Source: Aliiroseovarius salicola (GTDB taxonomy: Bacteria; Pseudomonadota; Alphaproteobacteria; Rhodobacterales; Rhodobacteraceae). From it: a DNA stretch of 64,000 nucleotides. The stretch is from positions 474,501 through 538,500 of the forward strand of contig NZ_JAQIIO010000001.1 in NCBI RefSeq assembly GCF_027891095.1, read 5' to 3'. Below the pieces are notes generated by a model, which saw only the letters and a program-made list of their open reading frames with translations, searched no databases and was not told the origin of the DNA. The stretch's first letter is position 1. Every line of letters starts with the position of its first letter. Positions 36,313 through 45,510 of the stretch are shown here, piece after piece. A program made the translations under genes and the position numbers.

Positions 36313-37332
36313 ATGACGACCCAAATCGACGCCACCCTGATCCCCGGCGACGGGATTGGACCCGAAATCACAGAAGCTGTCACCGCGATCCTTGACCACA
36401 TGGGATCTCCGTTCAAATGGGACGTGCAACAGGCTGGTATGGCTGGCATTGACGCCGCAGGCGAGCCGCTTCCGCAGGCAACCCTCGACAGCATCCGCCG
36501 CACCAAACTGGCCCTCAAAGGCCCGCTGACCACACCTGTTGGCGGCGGCTTCAAATCGATCAACCTGCAACTGCGCCAGGCGTTTAACCTTTACGCCAAC
36601 GTCCGTCCGACCAAGACCATCAAGCTAGATGGGCGGTTTGACAACGTGGACATGGTGATCTTCCGCGAGAACCTCGAAGGGTATTACATCTCGGACGAAG
36701 GTTACATAGAGCATAATGGCGACCCGAAAGGCAAAGTCTTTTCCACTGGCTACAACACCAAGGAAGGTGCCCAGCGCATTACCCGCGCCGCTTTTGACTA
36801 TGCCGTTGCCAATGGTCGCAAGAAGGTCTCGATCGTACACAAGGCCAACATCCTGAAGTTGCTCTCGGGCATGTTTCTGGAAGAAGCCCGCAAAATCGCC
36901 AAGGAATATGAAGGCAAGGTCGAATGGGACGAACGCATTGTGGATGCCTGCGCCATGCAAATGGTGATGTACCCGGAAGCGTTTGATGTGATTGTCACGA
37001 CAAACCTGTTTGGCGACATCCTGTCTGATCTCGCTGCCGGCTTGGTGGGTGGTCTGGGCTTGGCCCCCGGTGCCAATATAGGCAAGGACGCCGCAATCTT
37101 CGAAGCCGTTCACGGCTCGGCCCCCGACATTGCAGGCCAGCAGAAAGCCAATCCCTGTGCCTTCCTAATGGCAGCAGGGTTGATGCTGGAACATGTTGGG
37201 AAAACCGAAGACGCCCAGCGCCTGAAGAAAGCGGTGATCGACACTGTTCAGACCAAAGACCGTGTGACCCCGGATCTGGGCGGCACCGGCAACACGATGT
37301 CAATCGCCGAAGCCATCATGGATCGGCTTTGA
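36313..37332 (+). CDS. Isocitrate/isopropylmalate dehydrogenase family, NAD-type
   Basis: A 339-residue beta-decarboxylating dehydrogenase. IPGDGIGPEI opens the fold, and the isocitrate-type substrate loop is SINLQLRQAFNLYANVRP (SxN...LR). Catalytic Tyr and Lys lie in ENLEGYYISDEG and VHKANILKL, and the metal acids in NLFGDILSDLAAG. The cofactor loop reads HGSAPDIAG; an Asp-Ile here marks NAD rather than NADP use. I chose ATG 36313, with AGGAG seven bases upstream. Homoisocitrate or isopropylmalate specificity is less likely from the substrate loop. A terminator follows, then the NADP enzyme. Confidence 0.85.
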   Translation: MTTQIDATLIPGDGIGPEITEAVTAILDHMGSPFKWDVQQAGMAGIDAAGEPLPQATLDSIRRTKLALKGPLTTPVGGGFKSINLQLRQAFNLYANVRPTKTIKLDGRFDNVDMVIFRENLEGYYISDEGYIEHNGDPKGKVFSTGYNTKEGAQRITRAAFDYAVANGRKKVSIVHKANILKLLSGMFLEEARKIAKEYEGKVEWDERIVDACAMQMVMYPEAFDVIVTTNLFGDILSDLAAGLVGGLGLAPGANIGKDAAIFEAVHGSAPDIAGQQKANPCAFLMAAGLMLEHVGKTEDAQRLKKAVIDTVQTKDRVTPDLGGTGNTMSIAEAIMDRL

Positions 37333-37342
37333 TCCAATCATG

Positions 37343-37372
37343 AGGCCGCAGTTCGTACTGCGGCCTTTTTTC
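37343..37372 (+). terminator. Terminator after the NAD-type IDH homologue
   Basis: AGGCCGCAGttcgtaCTGCGGCCTTTTTTC: an eight-to-nine-pair stem with a T run, ten bases after the stop at 37332. It separates the two adjacent dehydrogenase genes. Confidence 0.9.
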
Positions 37373-37506
37373 ACGGCGCTGATAGCGCTACGCCCCTTTT
37401 TTTCTTCACGCAATTTGTGTAAAGGAGGGGTGAATTCTCACATCTCACCGGCATAGGGCGGGCGCCCTGCGGTGAACCTTTCAGCGAAAAAAAGGGGTGT
37501 TCTAAC

Positions 37507-39720
37507 ATGACCGACGCATCGCAACCTGATATTCTGTATACCATTGTAGACGAAGCGCCTGAGCTGGCTTCGGCCTCGTTCCTGCCAATCATCCGCAAAT
37601 TTGTTTCCGCCGCCAACATCACCGTGGGCACCCCGGATATTTCACTTGCCGGTCGCATCATCGCCACCTTCCCGGAAAACCTGACCGACGCGCAGCGCCA
37701 GTCGGACGATCTGGCCGCCTTGGGTGAGCTGGTGAAAACCCCGGATGCCAACGTGATCAAACTTCCGAACATCTCGGCGTCGGTGCCACAGCTGGTGGCC
37801 GCCATCGAAGAGCTGCAGTCGCAGGGCTATGACATCCCCACATATCCTGAAGAGCCCAAGTCCGAAGAAGACAAAGCCGTGCGCGCGCGCTACGACGCCA
37901 TCAAAGGCTCTGCCGTGAACCCGGTTCTGCGCGAAGGCAACTCGGATCGTCGCTCCGCGAAAGCCGTTAAAAACTACGCCCAAAACAACCCGCACTCGAT
38001 GGGTGCATGGGCATCGGACAGCAAAACCAAAGTGTCCTCGATGCCGGGCAATGACTTTTATGCAAACGAAAAGTCGGCCACAATCACCGCAGCCCAGGCC
38101 GGTGATGCAAAGATTGAATTTGTCGGCAAAGACGGCGCTGTGACCGTTCTGAAAGACGGCTGGCCGTTGGAAGAAGGCACCATCGCAGACGCAACCTTCA
38201 TGTCGGCAAAAGCATTGGGTGCTTTCCTGGCTGAGGCAATCGAAGACACCAAGAAAGACGGCACCATGTTCTCGCTTCACATGAAAGCGACCATGATGAA
38301 AGTGTCGGACCCGATCATCTTTGGTCACGCTGTGAAAGCATGGCTGGCCCCGGTATTCGAGAAATTCGGCGCAGAAATGGATGCACTGGGCGTGAACCCG
38401 AATTCGGGCATGGGTGATTTGCTGGATCGCGTGTCGGGCAATGCTGACATCATGGCCGCCATTGAAGCCGTGACCGCCGAACGCCCCGCCATGTACATGG
38501 TCGACAGCGACAAAGGCATCACCAACCTGCACGTACCGTCAGACGTGATCATCGACGCCTCAATGCCCGCCGTGATCCGCGCAGGCGGGAAAGGTTGGGA
38601 TGCAGCTGGCACCAAGGGCGACACCAACTGCGTGATCCCCGACCGCTGCTACGCCACCGTCTATGACGAGTCGATCAACTTCTTCAAAGCCAACGGCGCG
38701 CTGGACGTGACCACCGCCGGATCGGTTGCCAACGTCGGCCTGATGGCTCAGAAAGCCGAGGAATACGGCTCGCACCCGACCACGTTCGAAGCCCCCGCTG
38801 ACGGCACGATCCGCATCGTTCTGGCCAATGGCGAAACCCTGCACAGCCACGATGTGGAAGCTGGTGACATCTGGCGCTCCTGCACCGTGAAAAAAGCGCC
38901 GATCGAGAACTGGATTGAGCTGGCTCTGGACCGCCAGCGTCTGACCGGATCAGAGGCGATCTTCTGGCTGGACGCAAATCGCGCCCACGACGCCGAGCTG
39001 ATCAAATATGTAGCTCCGGCACTGGAAGCCGCTGGAAAGGCTGACCTTTTCCAGACCATGGCCCCGCGCGAAGCCACCGCACAATCACTGAAAACCATCA
39101 CCGCAGGAAAAGATAGCATCGCCATCACCGGCAACGTGCTGCGCGACTATCTGACCGACCTGTTCCCGATCCTTGAGCTGGGCACCTCGGCCAAGATGCT
39201 GTCGATTGTGAAGCTGATGAAAGGCGGCGGTCTGTTTGAAACCGGCGCCGGTGGTTCGGCTCCGAAACACGTGCAGCAGCTGGTTGAACAAAACCACCTG
39301 CGCTGGGATTCGATGGGTGAGTTCTGCGCGCTTGGTGAAAGCCTGAACTTCCTGGCCGACGTGAAAGGCAATGCCAAGGCTGGCGTGCTGGGCCGTGCCG
39401 CAGAGGACGCCACCCAAGGCATCCTCGACAACAACAAATCGCCCTCGCGCAAAGTAGGCCAGCCGGACAACCGCGACAGCCACTACTGGTTCGCCCGCTA
39501 CTGGGCCGAAGCCCTCGCAGCACAGGGTGATGACGCAGATCTTGCCGCTAAGTTTGCACCGGTCGCCAAGGCATTGGCCGAAGGTGAAGAGGCCATTCAG
39601 GCTGAACTGGCAGCCGCCCAAGGTCCGGCTGCTGAGATCGGTGGATACTTCCGTCCGTCGGTTGAACTGAAAGCAAAAGTGATGCGCCCCTCGGCCACGC
39701 TGAACGCGATCATCGACTAA
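37507..39720 (+). CDS. icd: Monomeric NADP-dependent isocitrate dehydrogenase
   Basis: TCA-cycle enzyme producing 2-oxoglutarate and NADPH, of the large monomeric class (737 residues, unrelated in length to dimeric Icd). Signature stretches include [35 protein letters not shown] with the substrate Ser/Lys region, [20 protein letters not shown] and [20 protein letters not shown]. The start at 37507 is preceded by a purine-rich aaaaaaagggg. It has its own terminator and follows an NAD-type homologue, so the cell may shift cofactor use at this step. Confidence 0.97.
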   Translation: MTDASQPDILYTIVDEAPELASASFLPIIRKFVSAANITVGTPDISLAGRIIATFPENLTDAQRQSDDLAALGELVKTPDANVIKLPNISASVPQLVAAIEELQSQGYDIPTYPEEPKSEEDKAVRARYDAIKGSAVNPVLREGNSDRRSAKAVKNYAQNNPHSMGAWASDSKTKVSSMPGNDFYANEKSATITAAQAGDAKIEFVGKDGAVTVLKDGWPLEEGTIADATFMSAKALGAFLAEAIEDTKKDGTMFSLHMKATMMKVSDPIIFGHAVKAWLAPVFEKFGAEMDALGVNPNSGMGDLLDRVSGNADIMAAIEAVTAERPAMYMVDSDKGITNLHVPSDVIIDASMPAVIRAGGKGWDAAGTKGDTNCVIPDRCYATVYDESINFFKANGALDVTTAGSVANVGLMAQKAEEYGSHPTTFEAPADGTIRIVLANGETLHSHDVEAGDIWRSCTVKKAPIENWIELALDRQRLTGSEAIFWLDANRAHDAELIKYVAPALEAAGKADLFQTMAPREATAQSLKTITAGKDSIAITGNVLRDYLTDLFPILELGTSAKMLSIVKLMKGGGLFETGAGGSAPKHVQQLVEQNHLRWDSMGEFCALGESLNFLADVKGNAKAGVLGRAAEDATQGILDNNKSPSRKVGQPDNRDSHYWFARYWAEALAAQGDDADLAAKFAPVAKALAEGEEAIQAELAAAQGPAAEIGGYFRPSVELKAKVMRPSATLNAIID

Positions 39721-39742
39721 GATTAATCTGACCAGAACAAGG

Positions 39743-39771
39743 AAAACCCCGCCCCTCCGGTGGGGTTTTTC
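39743..39771 (+). terminator. Terminator after icd
   Basis: AAAACCCCgcccctccggtGGGGTTTTTC: an eight-pair stem ending in a T run, about 23 bases after the icd stop. Confidence 0.88.
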
Positions 39772-39789
39772 ATTTTCGAAACTTGAAAG

Positions 39790-39862
39790 TCTTTAAAGGG
39801 TCAAATGACCAATCTTTAAAGTTTTGCACCCTTCGAACTGTAAAACTTCAAACTCTTTAAAG
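39790..39862. repeat. Three copies of TCTTTAAAG
   Basis: The nine-base word TCTTTAAAG, containing the palindrome CTTTAAAG, occurs at 39790, 39813 and 39854. It lies between the icd terminator and the convergent gene ending at 39867, so it is not in an obvious promoter. The local sequence is AT-rich compared with its surroundings. Confidence 0.5.
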
Positions 39863-39866
39863 CCCG

Positions 39867-40730
39867 TTACTCGCCCAGTTCAGAGAGTATTCCTGCTGCA
39901 ATCAACTCGTCTCGACCCGGAAACCAAATCTCTGGTGGGCGGAGCTCGTGCATCTTCTCAAGAAAGGGTTCTGCTACACCATTTTCCAGAAACAAGGCGC
40001 GGTCGCGCTCCTGTTCGGCGGCAATGTCAAAACTTGGGTGTGTTTTGGCTTCCTCCAACGCATATCCGTGAAACCCGAGCCGCGCCCCTTGAGCAAGGTG
40101 GCGATCCTGCCCAGCGATGAAAACGATGGTGCAGGCCGAGCTGCATTCACGGTCCACATGCGTTGACATCCCATGGTCCACGACAAGGCGAGCCATCCCG
40201 CGCGCCTCGAATATATTACCGCCAATACTGTTCAGATAGATCTGACGCAGGTTGGGCTGGCGCTGCAACGCCGCACGCATCCGTTTGGTTGCACCAAGTG
40301 CAATCACCCCCTGAAACCGCAGCACCCCATCCTCAACGGTCAGATCATACTGAGCTTGGTAAAGCCGGTTTCGCAATTCGGAATAGGGTTCCCCCGGCAT
40401 GTAGGGTGGGGTCTGAAGGGCCAAGGCCCACCATTGGGCAATCACGAAAAACACCGCAATGACAAGCGCAACCATGCCCCCCCAAAGCGGCAAAACAGAG
40501 CCTAACCCGTGTAAATTACGCTCAGAAGCGCGAAAATATCCAACCGCCTGCCATATCAGAACACCGCCATCCAGCATGATCACCACAGCCACCAACCAGA
40601 TCGGAACGGGTTGGAATCCCGCAAGGAAAAGGAACCCGCCATAGATCATCAGTCGACACATAACGCCGTTGATCCAAAAGGCGCGCCACAGGGGATGTCG
40701 CCCCCGCCAGTGGGTCAGTATATAGGACAT
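39867..40730 (-). CDS. Membrane protein with ClpP/crotonase-like periplasmic domain
   Basis: A 287-residue protein with three membrane helices in the first 105 residues, then a ClpP-like fold (about 120-285). Protease-like features are the hydrophobic strand QIYLNSIGGNIFEARGMA, the putative nucleophile Ser198 in DRECSSACTIVFIAG and His221 in RLGFHGY; Cys196 and Cys200 may form a disulfide. It resembles the uncharacterised COG3904 group. Whether it is a peptidase is unproven. It stands alone, with no chaperone ATPase nearby. Confidence 0.75.
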   Translation of the reverse strand: MSYILTHWRGRHPLWRAFWINGVMCRLMIYGGFLFLAGFQPVPIWLVAVVIMLDGGVLIWQAVGYFRASERNLHGLGSVLPLWGGMVALVIAVFFVIAQWWALALQTPPYMPGEPYSELRNRLYQAQYDLTVEDGVLRFQGVIALGATKRMRAALQRQPNLRQIYLNSIGGNIFEARGMARLVVDHGMSTHVDRECSSACTIVFIAGQDRHLAQGARLGFHGYALEEAKTHPSFDIAAEQERDRALFLENGVAEPFLEKMHELRPPEIWFPGRDELIAAGILSELGE

Positions 40731-40762
40731 GACCCAAGCCTAGGCGGGGGGACCCGTTATGG

Positions 40763-41758
40763 TCAATGTGAGGTCAATTCCAGGACTCGAAACCGATCCC
40801 GATCATGGGCTCGGGAAAAGTCCAATACCGGCCCTTTTGGCACAATCCGCGTTGGATTGATGGTCTCATGACTGGCGTAATAATGGCGTTTGATGTGGGT
40901 GAAATCCACGGTCTCCGCTACTCCAGGGTGTTGGTAGAGATCACGCAAGTAGTTGGATAGATTGGGGTAATCCTCGATCCGGCGCAGATTGGTTTTGAAG
41001 TGCCCGTGATAGACCGCATCAAAACGGATAAGCGTTGTAAACAGCCGCCAATCCGCTTCGGTCACTTGATTGCCAACCAGATAGCGGTGATCCGAGAGCC
41101 GGGCCTCGATCTGATTCAATGTATCAAACAACGCATCAAACGCTTCTTCATAGGCGGCTTGAGTGGTGGCAAAGCCGCTTTTGTAAACACCGTTATTGAT
41201 GTTGGAATAGACCAGCGCATTCACCTCGTCGATCTGTCCGCGCAATGCTTCTGGATAGAAATCGTGCGTGTTTCCGGTGAGCCCATTAAAGGCCGAATTG
41301 AACATCCGGATGATTTCCGCGCTTTCATTGCTGACAATGGTATTGCGCTGCTTGTCCCACAAAACCGGCACGGTCACACGTCCGGTATAGTCCTGCGCGG
41401 CGCTGGTGTAGATCTGATACAAGAATTGATGCCCAAACAGCGGCTCTTCCCCTGTCTCGGCATGGAACTGCCACCCGTTTGAAAACATGTCCGGATGCAC
41501 CACGGTCACGTCGATCAGATCCTCAAGACCTTTCAGTTTCCGGAAAATCAGGGTGCGGTGCGCCCAGGGACAGGCCAGCGACACAAAGAGGTGATATCGA
41601 CCCTGTTCTGCCTGAAAACCGCCCTCACCGCTTGGACCGGCACTGGCGTCTGCCGTGATCCAATTGCGAAACTGCGCGTCTTTGCGTTTAAATTTTCCAC
41701 CGGTGGATTTGGTGTCATACCATACATCCTGCCAGATACCGTCTACGAGTTGGCCCAT
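40763..41758 (-). CDS. yqjG: Glutathionyl-hydroquinone reductase (Xi-class GST)
   Basis: A 331-residue glutathione-dependent enzyme that removes glutathione from glutathionyl-hydroquinones. The active-site Cys is in SLACPWAHRTLIF (the CPWA motif of the class), followed by VVHPDMFSNGWQF, PVLWDKQRNTIVSNESAEIIRMF and the helical C-terminal domain with NQVTEADWRLFTTLIRFD. Length is normal. The gene symbol follows the E. coli homologue. It is a single-gene unit on the minus strand. Confidence 0.92.
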   Translation of the reverse strand: MGQLVDGIWQDVWYDTKSTGGKFKRKDAQFRNWITADASAGPSGEGGFQAEQGRYHLFVSLACPWAHRTLIFRKLKGLEDLIDVTVVHPDMFSNGWQFHAETGEEPLFGHQFLYQIYTSAAQDYTGRVTVPVLWDKQRNTIVSNESAEIIRMFNSAFNGLTGNTHDFYPEALRGQIDEVNALVYSNINNGVYKSGFATTQAAYEEAFDALFDTLNQIEARLSDHRYLVGNQVTEADWRLFTTLIRFDAVYHGHFKTNLRRIEDYPNLSNYLRDLYQHPGVAETVDFTHIKRHYYASHETINPTRIVPKGPVLDFSRAHDRDRFRVLELTSH

Positions 41759-41852
41759 AGGTCGCTCCTGTTAATTCGATGCGGAGTATATGGGGGGTAA
41801 CATTCGCGCACTCAACACAAAGAAATGCAGAGGTCTGCCGCAAAAACGCACA

Positions 41853-41885
41853 GAAAAGCCGGCCCCGATGGACCGGCTTTTTTGT
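41853..41885 (-). terminator. Terminator after maeB
   Basis: AAAAGCCGGccccgatggaCCGGCTTTTTTT: a stem with A and T runs on both sides, 17 bases beyond the maeB stop. There is no plus-strand gene upstream that would use it. Confidence 0.85.
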
Positions 41886-41901
41886 AGGCCAAAAGACCGT
41901 T

Positions 41902-44163
41902 TTACTTTTCGCCCAGACGGGCAGCGGCCAGAACCGCCATGTTCAGAATGTCGTTTGAGGTCGAGTTGGTCGAGCAGATCTGGATCGGCTTGTCGACGCC
42001 CGACAGGATCGGACCAATGACGGTCGCGCCGGCCAGCTCTTGCATCATCTTGACCGAGATCGAGGCCGAATGACGGGCAGGAACCACCAGGATGTTGGCC
42101 GGGCCCGACAGGCGGCAGAACGGGTATTGCGCCATCACATCGGGGTTAAGCGCCACATCAGCGGTCATTTCACCATCATACTCAAAATCAACACCACGCT
42201 GATCAAGGATCGCCGGGGCTTCGTGCAGTTTCTGGGCACGTTCGGACAGCGGATAGCCAAAGGTCGAAAAGCTAACGAAAGCGACGCGTGGGTCCAAACC
42301 AAGACCTCGGGCCACGGCGGCAGCACGCTCGGCGATATTCGCCAGATCTTCGGTTTCCGGCCATTCATGCACCAGCGTATCCGCCATCAACACGATGCGC
42401 CCTTTGTGCAGCACAGCGGTCACACCCACAGCACCGTCAGAGGCTTTGGCATCAAACACATGGTTAATCCGGTCGAGCACATAGGCGGATTTACGGGTCG
42501 CGCCGGTGATCAACCCGTCGCCATGGCCGTGCTGCAACATGAGCGATGCAAAGACATGGCGATCACGCGCGGCAAGGCGGTGAACGTCGTGACGGTCAAA
42601 GCCCAGGCGCTGCAGGCGCTCATATAGGAAGTCCTTGTAGGTTTCGAGATTCCCTGTATTGGCAGCGTTCACGACGCGTAACTCGCGTACGGCGTCCCCC
42701 AGACCAGCCGCCTCAAGATGTTCACGCACATTGTCAGGGCGACCCACCACAAGCGCGCGGCCATATCCATTGCGCTGATACTGAACGGCAGCACGCAACA
42801 CCTGCGGATCATCGCCCTCGGCAAAGATCATCGTGGCCTGATGCTGACGCGCGCGCGCCGTGATGCCACGCAGGATCGACGCGGTCGGATCCATACGCGA
42901 CTTCAGGTTGAGCTCATAGCTTTCCATGTCGATGATCGGGCGGCGCGCCACACCGGTATCCATACCCGCCTTCGCCACGGCGGTCGGGATCCGATAGATC
43001 AGACGTGGGTCGAACGGGGTCGGAATGATGTAATCGCGCCCAAAGGAGAGTTTCTTGCCATAAGCCATGGCAACCTCATCTGGCACATCCTCACGCGCCA
43101 GTTCGGCAAGCGCCTGAGCACAGGCGATTTTCATCTCGTCATTGATGGCGCGGGCGTGGATGTCCAACGCTCCACGGAACAGATACGGGAAACCCAGCAC
43201 GTTGTTCACCTGGTTCGGATAGTCCGAGCGACCGGTGGCAACAATCGCGTCATTGCGGACCTCATGCGCCTCTTCCGGAGTGATTTCCGGATCCGGGTTG
43301 GCCATGGCAAATATGACCGGATTGTCAGCCATCGACTTGACCATATCCTGCGTCACGGCCCCTTTGACCGATACGCCAAGGAACACGTCGGCCCCGTCCA
43401 TCGCCTCTTCCAGCGTACGCAGTTCGGTGTTTACTGCATGGGCCGATTTCCACTGGTTCATGCCTTCGGTGCGACCCTGATAGATCACGCCCTTGGTGTC
43501 GCAGACAATGCAGTTATCATGCCGCGCGCCCATGGATTTCAGAAGCTCGATACAGGCAATGCCCGCAGCGCCCGCGCCATTGAGCACAATCTTCACATCT
43601 TCGATCTTCTTGCCAGACAGGTGCAGCGCATTCAGAAGCCCCGCCGCACAGATCACAGCCGTGCCGTGCTGGTCGTCGTGGAAGACCGGAATGTCCATCT
43701 CTTCCTTCAGCTTCTGCTCGATGATGAAACATTCAGGCGCTTTGATGTCCTCAAGATTGATCCCGCCGAAAGTTGGCCCCATCAGTTTGACGGCATTGAT
43801 GAACGCGTCCGGGTCTTCGGTGTCCAGCTCGATATCGATCGAGTTCACATCCGCAAAGCGCTTGAACAAAACCGCCTTGCCTTCCATCACCGGCTTTGAC
43901 CCCAGCGCACCCAAATTCCCCAATCCCAGCACCGCCGTCCCGTTTGAAATCACCGCCACAAGGTTGCCCTTGTTGGTGTAGTCGTAGGCGGTGGACGGGT
44001 CAGCCGCGATGGCTTCACATGGCACCGCAACACCGGGGGAATATGCCAGAGACAAATCGCGCTGGGTGGTCATCGGCACGGTTGCCGTGATTTCGAACTT
44101 GCCCGGGGTCGGGTCAAGGTGGAAAGCCAGGGCTTCTTCGTCGGTAATGCGTTGCTTTGGCAT
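41902..44163 (-). CDS. maeB: NADP-dependent malic enzyme MaeB with phosphotransacetylase domain
   Basis: A 753-residue fusion that decarboxylates malate to pyruvate with NADP. The catalytic part (residues 1-425) has YSPGVAVPCEAI, the metal and substrate region HDDQHGTAVICAAGLLNAL and the nucleotide fold LNGAGAAGIACIELL. The C-terminal part (about 430-750) is a phosphate acetyltransferase-like domain that regulates the enzyme and is usually not catalytic. It is normal for the large class. It is divergent from galE over about 260 bases with no other gene. Confidence 0.95.
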   Translation of the reverse strand: MPKQRITDEEALAFHLDPTPGKFEITATVPMTTQRDLSLAYSPGVAVPCEAIAADPSTAYDYTNKGNLVAVISNGTAVLGLGNLGALGSKPVMEGKAVLFKRFADVNSIDIELDTEDPDAFINAVKLMGPTFGGINLEDIKAPECFIIEQKLKEEMDIPVFHDDQHGTAVICAAGLLNALHLSGKKIEDVKIVLNGAGAAGIACIELLKSMGARHDNCIVCDTKGVIYQGRTEGMNQWKSAHAVNTELRTLEEAMDGADVFLGVSVKGAVTQDMVKSMADNPVIFAMANPDPEITPEEAHEVRNDAIVATGRSDYPNQVNNVLGFPYLFRGALDIHARAINDEMKIACAQALAELAREDVPDEVAMAYGKKLSFGRDYIIPTPFDPRLIYRIPTAVAKAGMDTGVARRPIIDMESYELNLKSRMDPTASILRGITARARQHQATMIFAEGDDPQVLRAAVQYQRNGYGRALVVGRPDNVREHLEAAGLGDAVRELRVVNAANTGNLETYKDFLYERLQRLGFDRHDVHRLAARDRHVFASLMLQHGHGDGLITGATRKSAYVLDRINHVFDAKASDGAVGVTAVLHKGRIVLMADTLVHEWPETEDLANIAERAAAVARGLGLDPRVAFVSFSTFGYPLSERAQKLHEAPAILDQRGVDFEYDGEMTADVALNPDVMAQYPFCRLSGPANILVVPARHSASISVKMMQELAGATVIGPILSGVDKPIQICSTNSTSNDILNMAVLAAARLGEK

Positions 44164-44424
44164 AGGATTGCGCCTTTTCTTTCATCAATCGGACCATCTT
44201 CCCTTACAGGGCGTCGCAGGCAGGCTCAACCACAATGTGTGTATTTTTCTGCCCCTAAAAAGGTATTTCGCGCAATTCTTGAAAATAAGATCCGCCCGTT
44301 AGCGCAACAATATGAAAATGGTTTCAATTCTCGGGTTTTTTTGGCAGCAACGGCAAAAGCCGAGTGCCCTTTTGGGGCATTCCATCTATATCTTGCCCCC
44401 AATTGAGTGATGAGGAGTTTCAAA

Positions 44425-45435
44425 GTGCCAAAGAAAGTGCTGTTAACCGGCGGGGCTGGATTCATCGGATCGCATACCTATGTCGAGCTGGTGAAAGCTG
44501 GATTTGACGTGGTGATCCTCGACAATTTTTCCAATGCGCGACCTGATGTGATCGACCGGCTTGAGGTGATCACTGGCGCACCCGTGGCCTGTTACACCGG
44601 GGATGTATTGGATGGCACTTTGCTCGATCAGATCTTTACCGAACACAAGATCGAAGCCGCCGTGCATTTTGCCGCCTTGAAGGCTGTGGGCGAAAGCGCG
44701 GAAATTCCTCTGGACTATATGAACACCAATATTGCCGGGCTTTATTCGCTATTGCGCACCATGGAGCGGGGCGGCTGCACGCGCCTCGTGTTCTCATCTT
44801 CTGCCACCGTCTATGGTCAACCTGACCAGCTTCCGGTGACAGAAACCGCACCATTGAGCTATACCAATCCCTACGGGTTCACCAAGCTGGCCTGCGAGCA
44901 ATCGCTTGAGCAAATTGCAGCCTCCAATGACAAATGGGCCTTTGGTATCCTGCGTTATTTCAACCCGGCGGGCGCACATGAAACAGCGCTGATTGGCGAA
45001 GACCCCAACGACATTCCCAACAACCTGATGCCCTATATTGCCAAGGTCGCCACCGGTGATCTGGCCGAGCTTTCCGTGTTTGGCAATGACTACGATACTC
45101 AAGACGGGACCGGTGTGCGCGACTACATCCATGTAAGCGACCTCGCACGCGGCCATGTGCTGTCGCTGAACGCCCTGCTCGAAACAGACGAAAGCCACAC
45201 CGTGAACCTTGGCACAGGCACAGGTTACTCTGTGCTCGATATGTTGCACGCCTACAAAAAGGCAGCGGGGCACCCCCTCCCCCATAAATTCGCACCGCGT
45301 CGTGCCGGAGATGTGGCCAGCGTCTATGCCGATCCATCGCTCGCCCGCGATCTTTTGGGGTTTGAGGCAGAACTGGGCCTGGATGACATGTGTGTTTCCA
45401 GTTGGAACTGGGTCTCTCGGCGGAAAAATACCTGA
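44425..45435 (+). CDS. galE: UDP-glucose 4-epimerase
   Basis: Short-chain dehydrogenase-fold enzyme interconverting UDP-glucose and UDP-galactose for surface polysaccharides. The NAD loop is TGGAGFIGSHTYVEL, the catalytic elements are FSSSATVYG and NPYGFTKLACEQ (YxxxK), and AALKAVGES and RYFNPAGAHE are GalE signatures. I chose GTG 44425 (MPKKVLLTGG, 336 residues) because GAGGAG lies eight bases before it; the GTG at 44407 is too early for this site. It stands alone before mutS. Confidence 0.93.
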   Translation: MPKKVLLTGGAGFIGSHTYVELVKAGFDVVILDNFSNARPDVIDRLEVITGAPVACYTGDVLDGTLLDQIFTEHKIEAAVHFAALKAVGESAEIPLDYMNTNIAGLYSLLRTMERGGCTRLVFSSSATVYGQPDQLPVTETAPLSYTNPYGFTKLACEQSLEQIAASNDKWAFGILRYFNPAGAHETALIGEDPNDIPNNLMPYIAKVATGDLAELSVFGNDYDTQDGTGVRDYIHVSDLARGHVLSLNALLETDESHTVNLGTGTGYSVLDMLHAYKKAAGHPLPHKFAPRRAGDVASVYADPSLARDLLGFEAELGLDDMCVSSWNWVSRRKNT

Positions 45436-45510
45436 GATCGGGCCTGCCCCCTTTCGCAGCCCGCCCAGACCAAATAACCTGTCCCGAAGCAGTGCAAAGG
45501 GACCGGTCGA

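Noticed and set aside
37642-38532. A 296-codon open frame antisense to icd
   Set aside because: Same pattern as other shadows; Cys/His/Phe-rich and without motifs.
42718-43899. A 393-codon open frame antisense to maeB
   Set aside because: Arg/His-rich translation, no ribosome site, entirely opposite the well-supported maeB.
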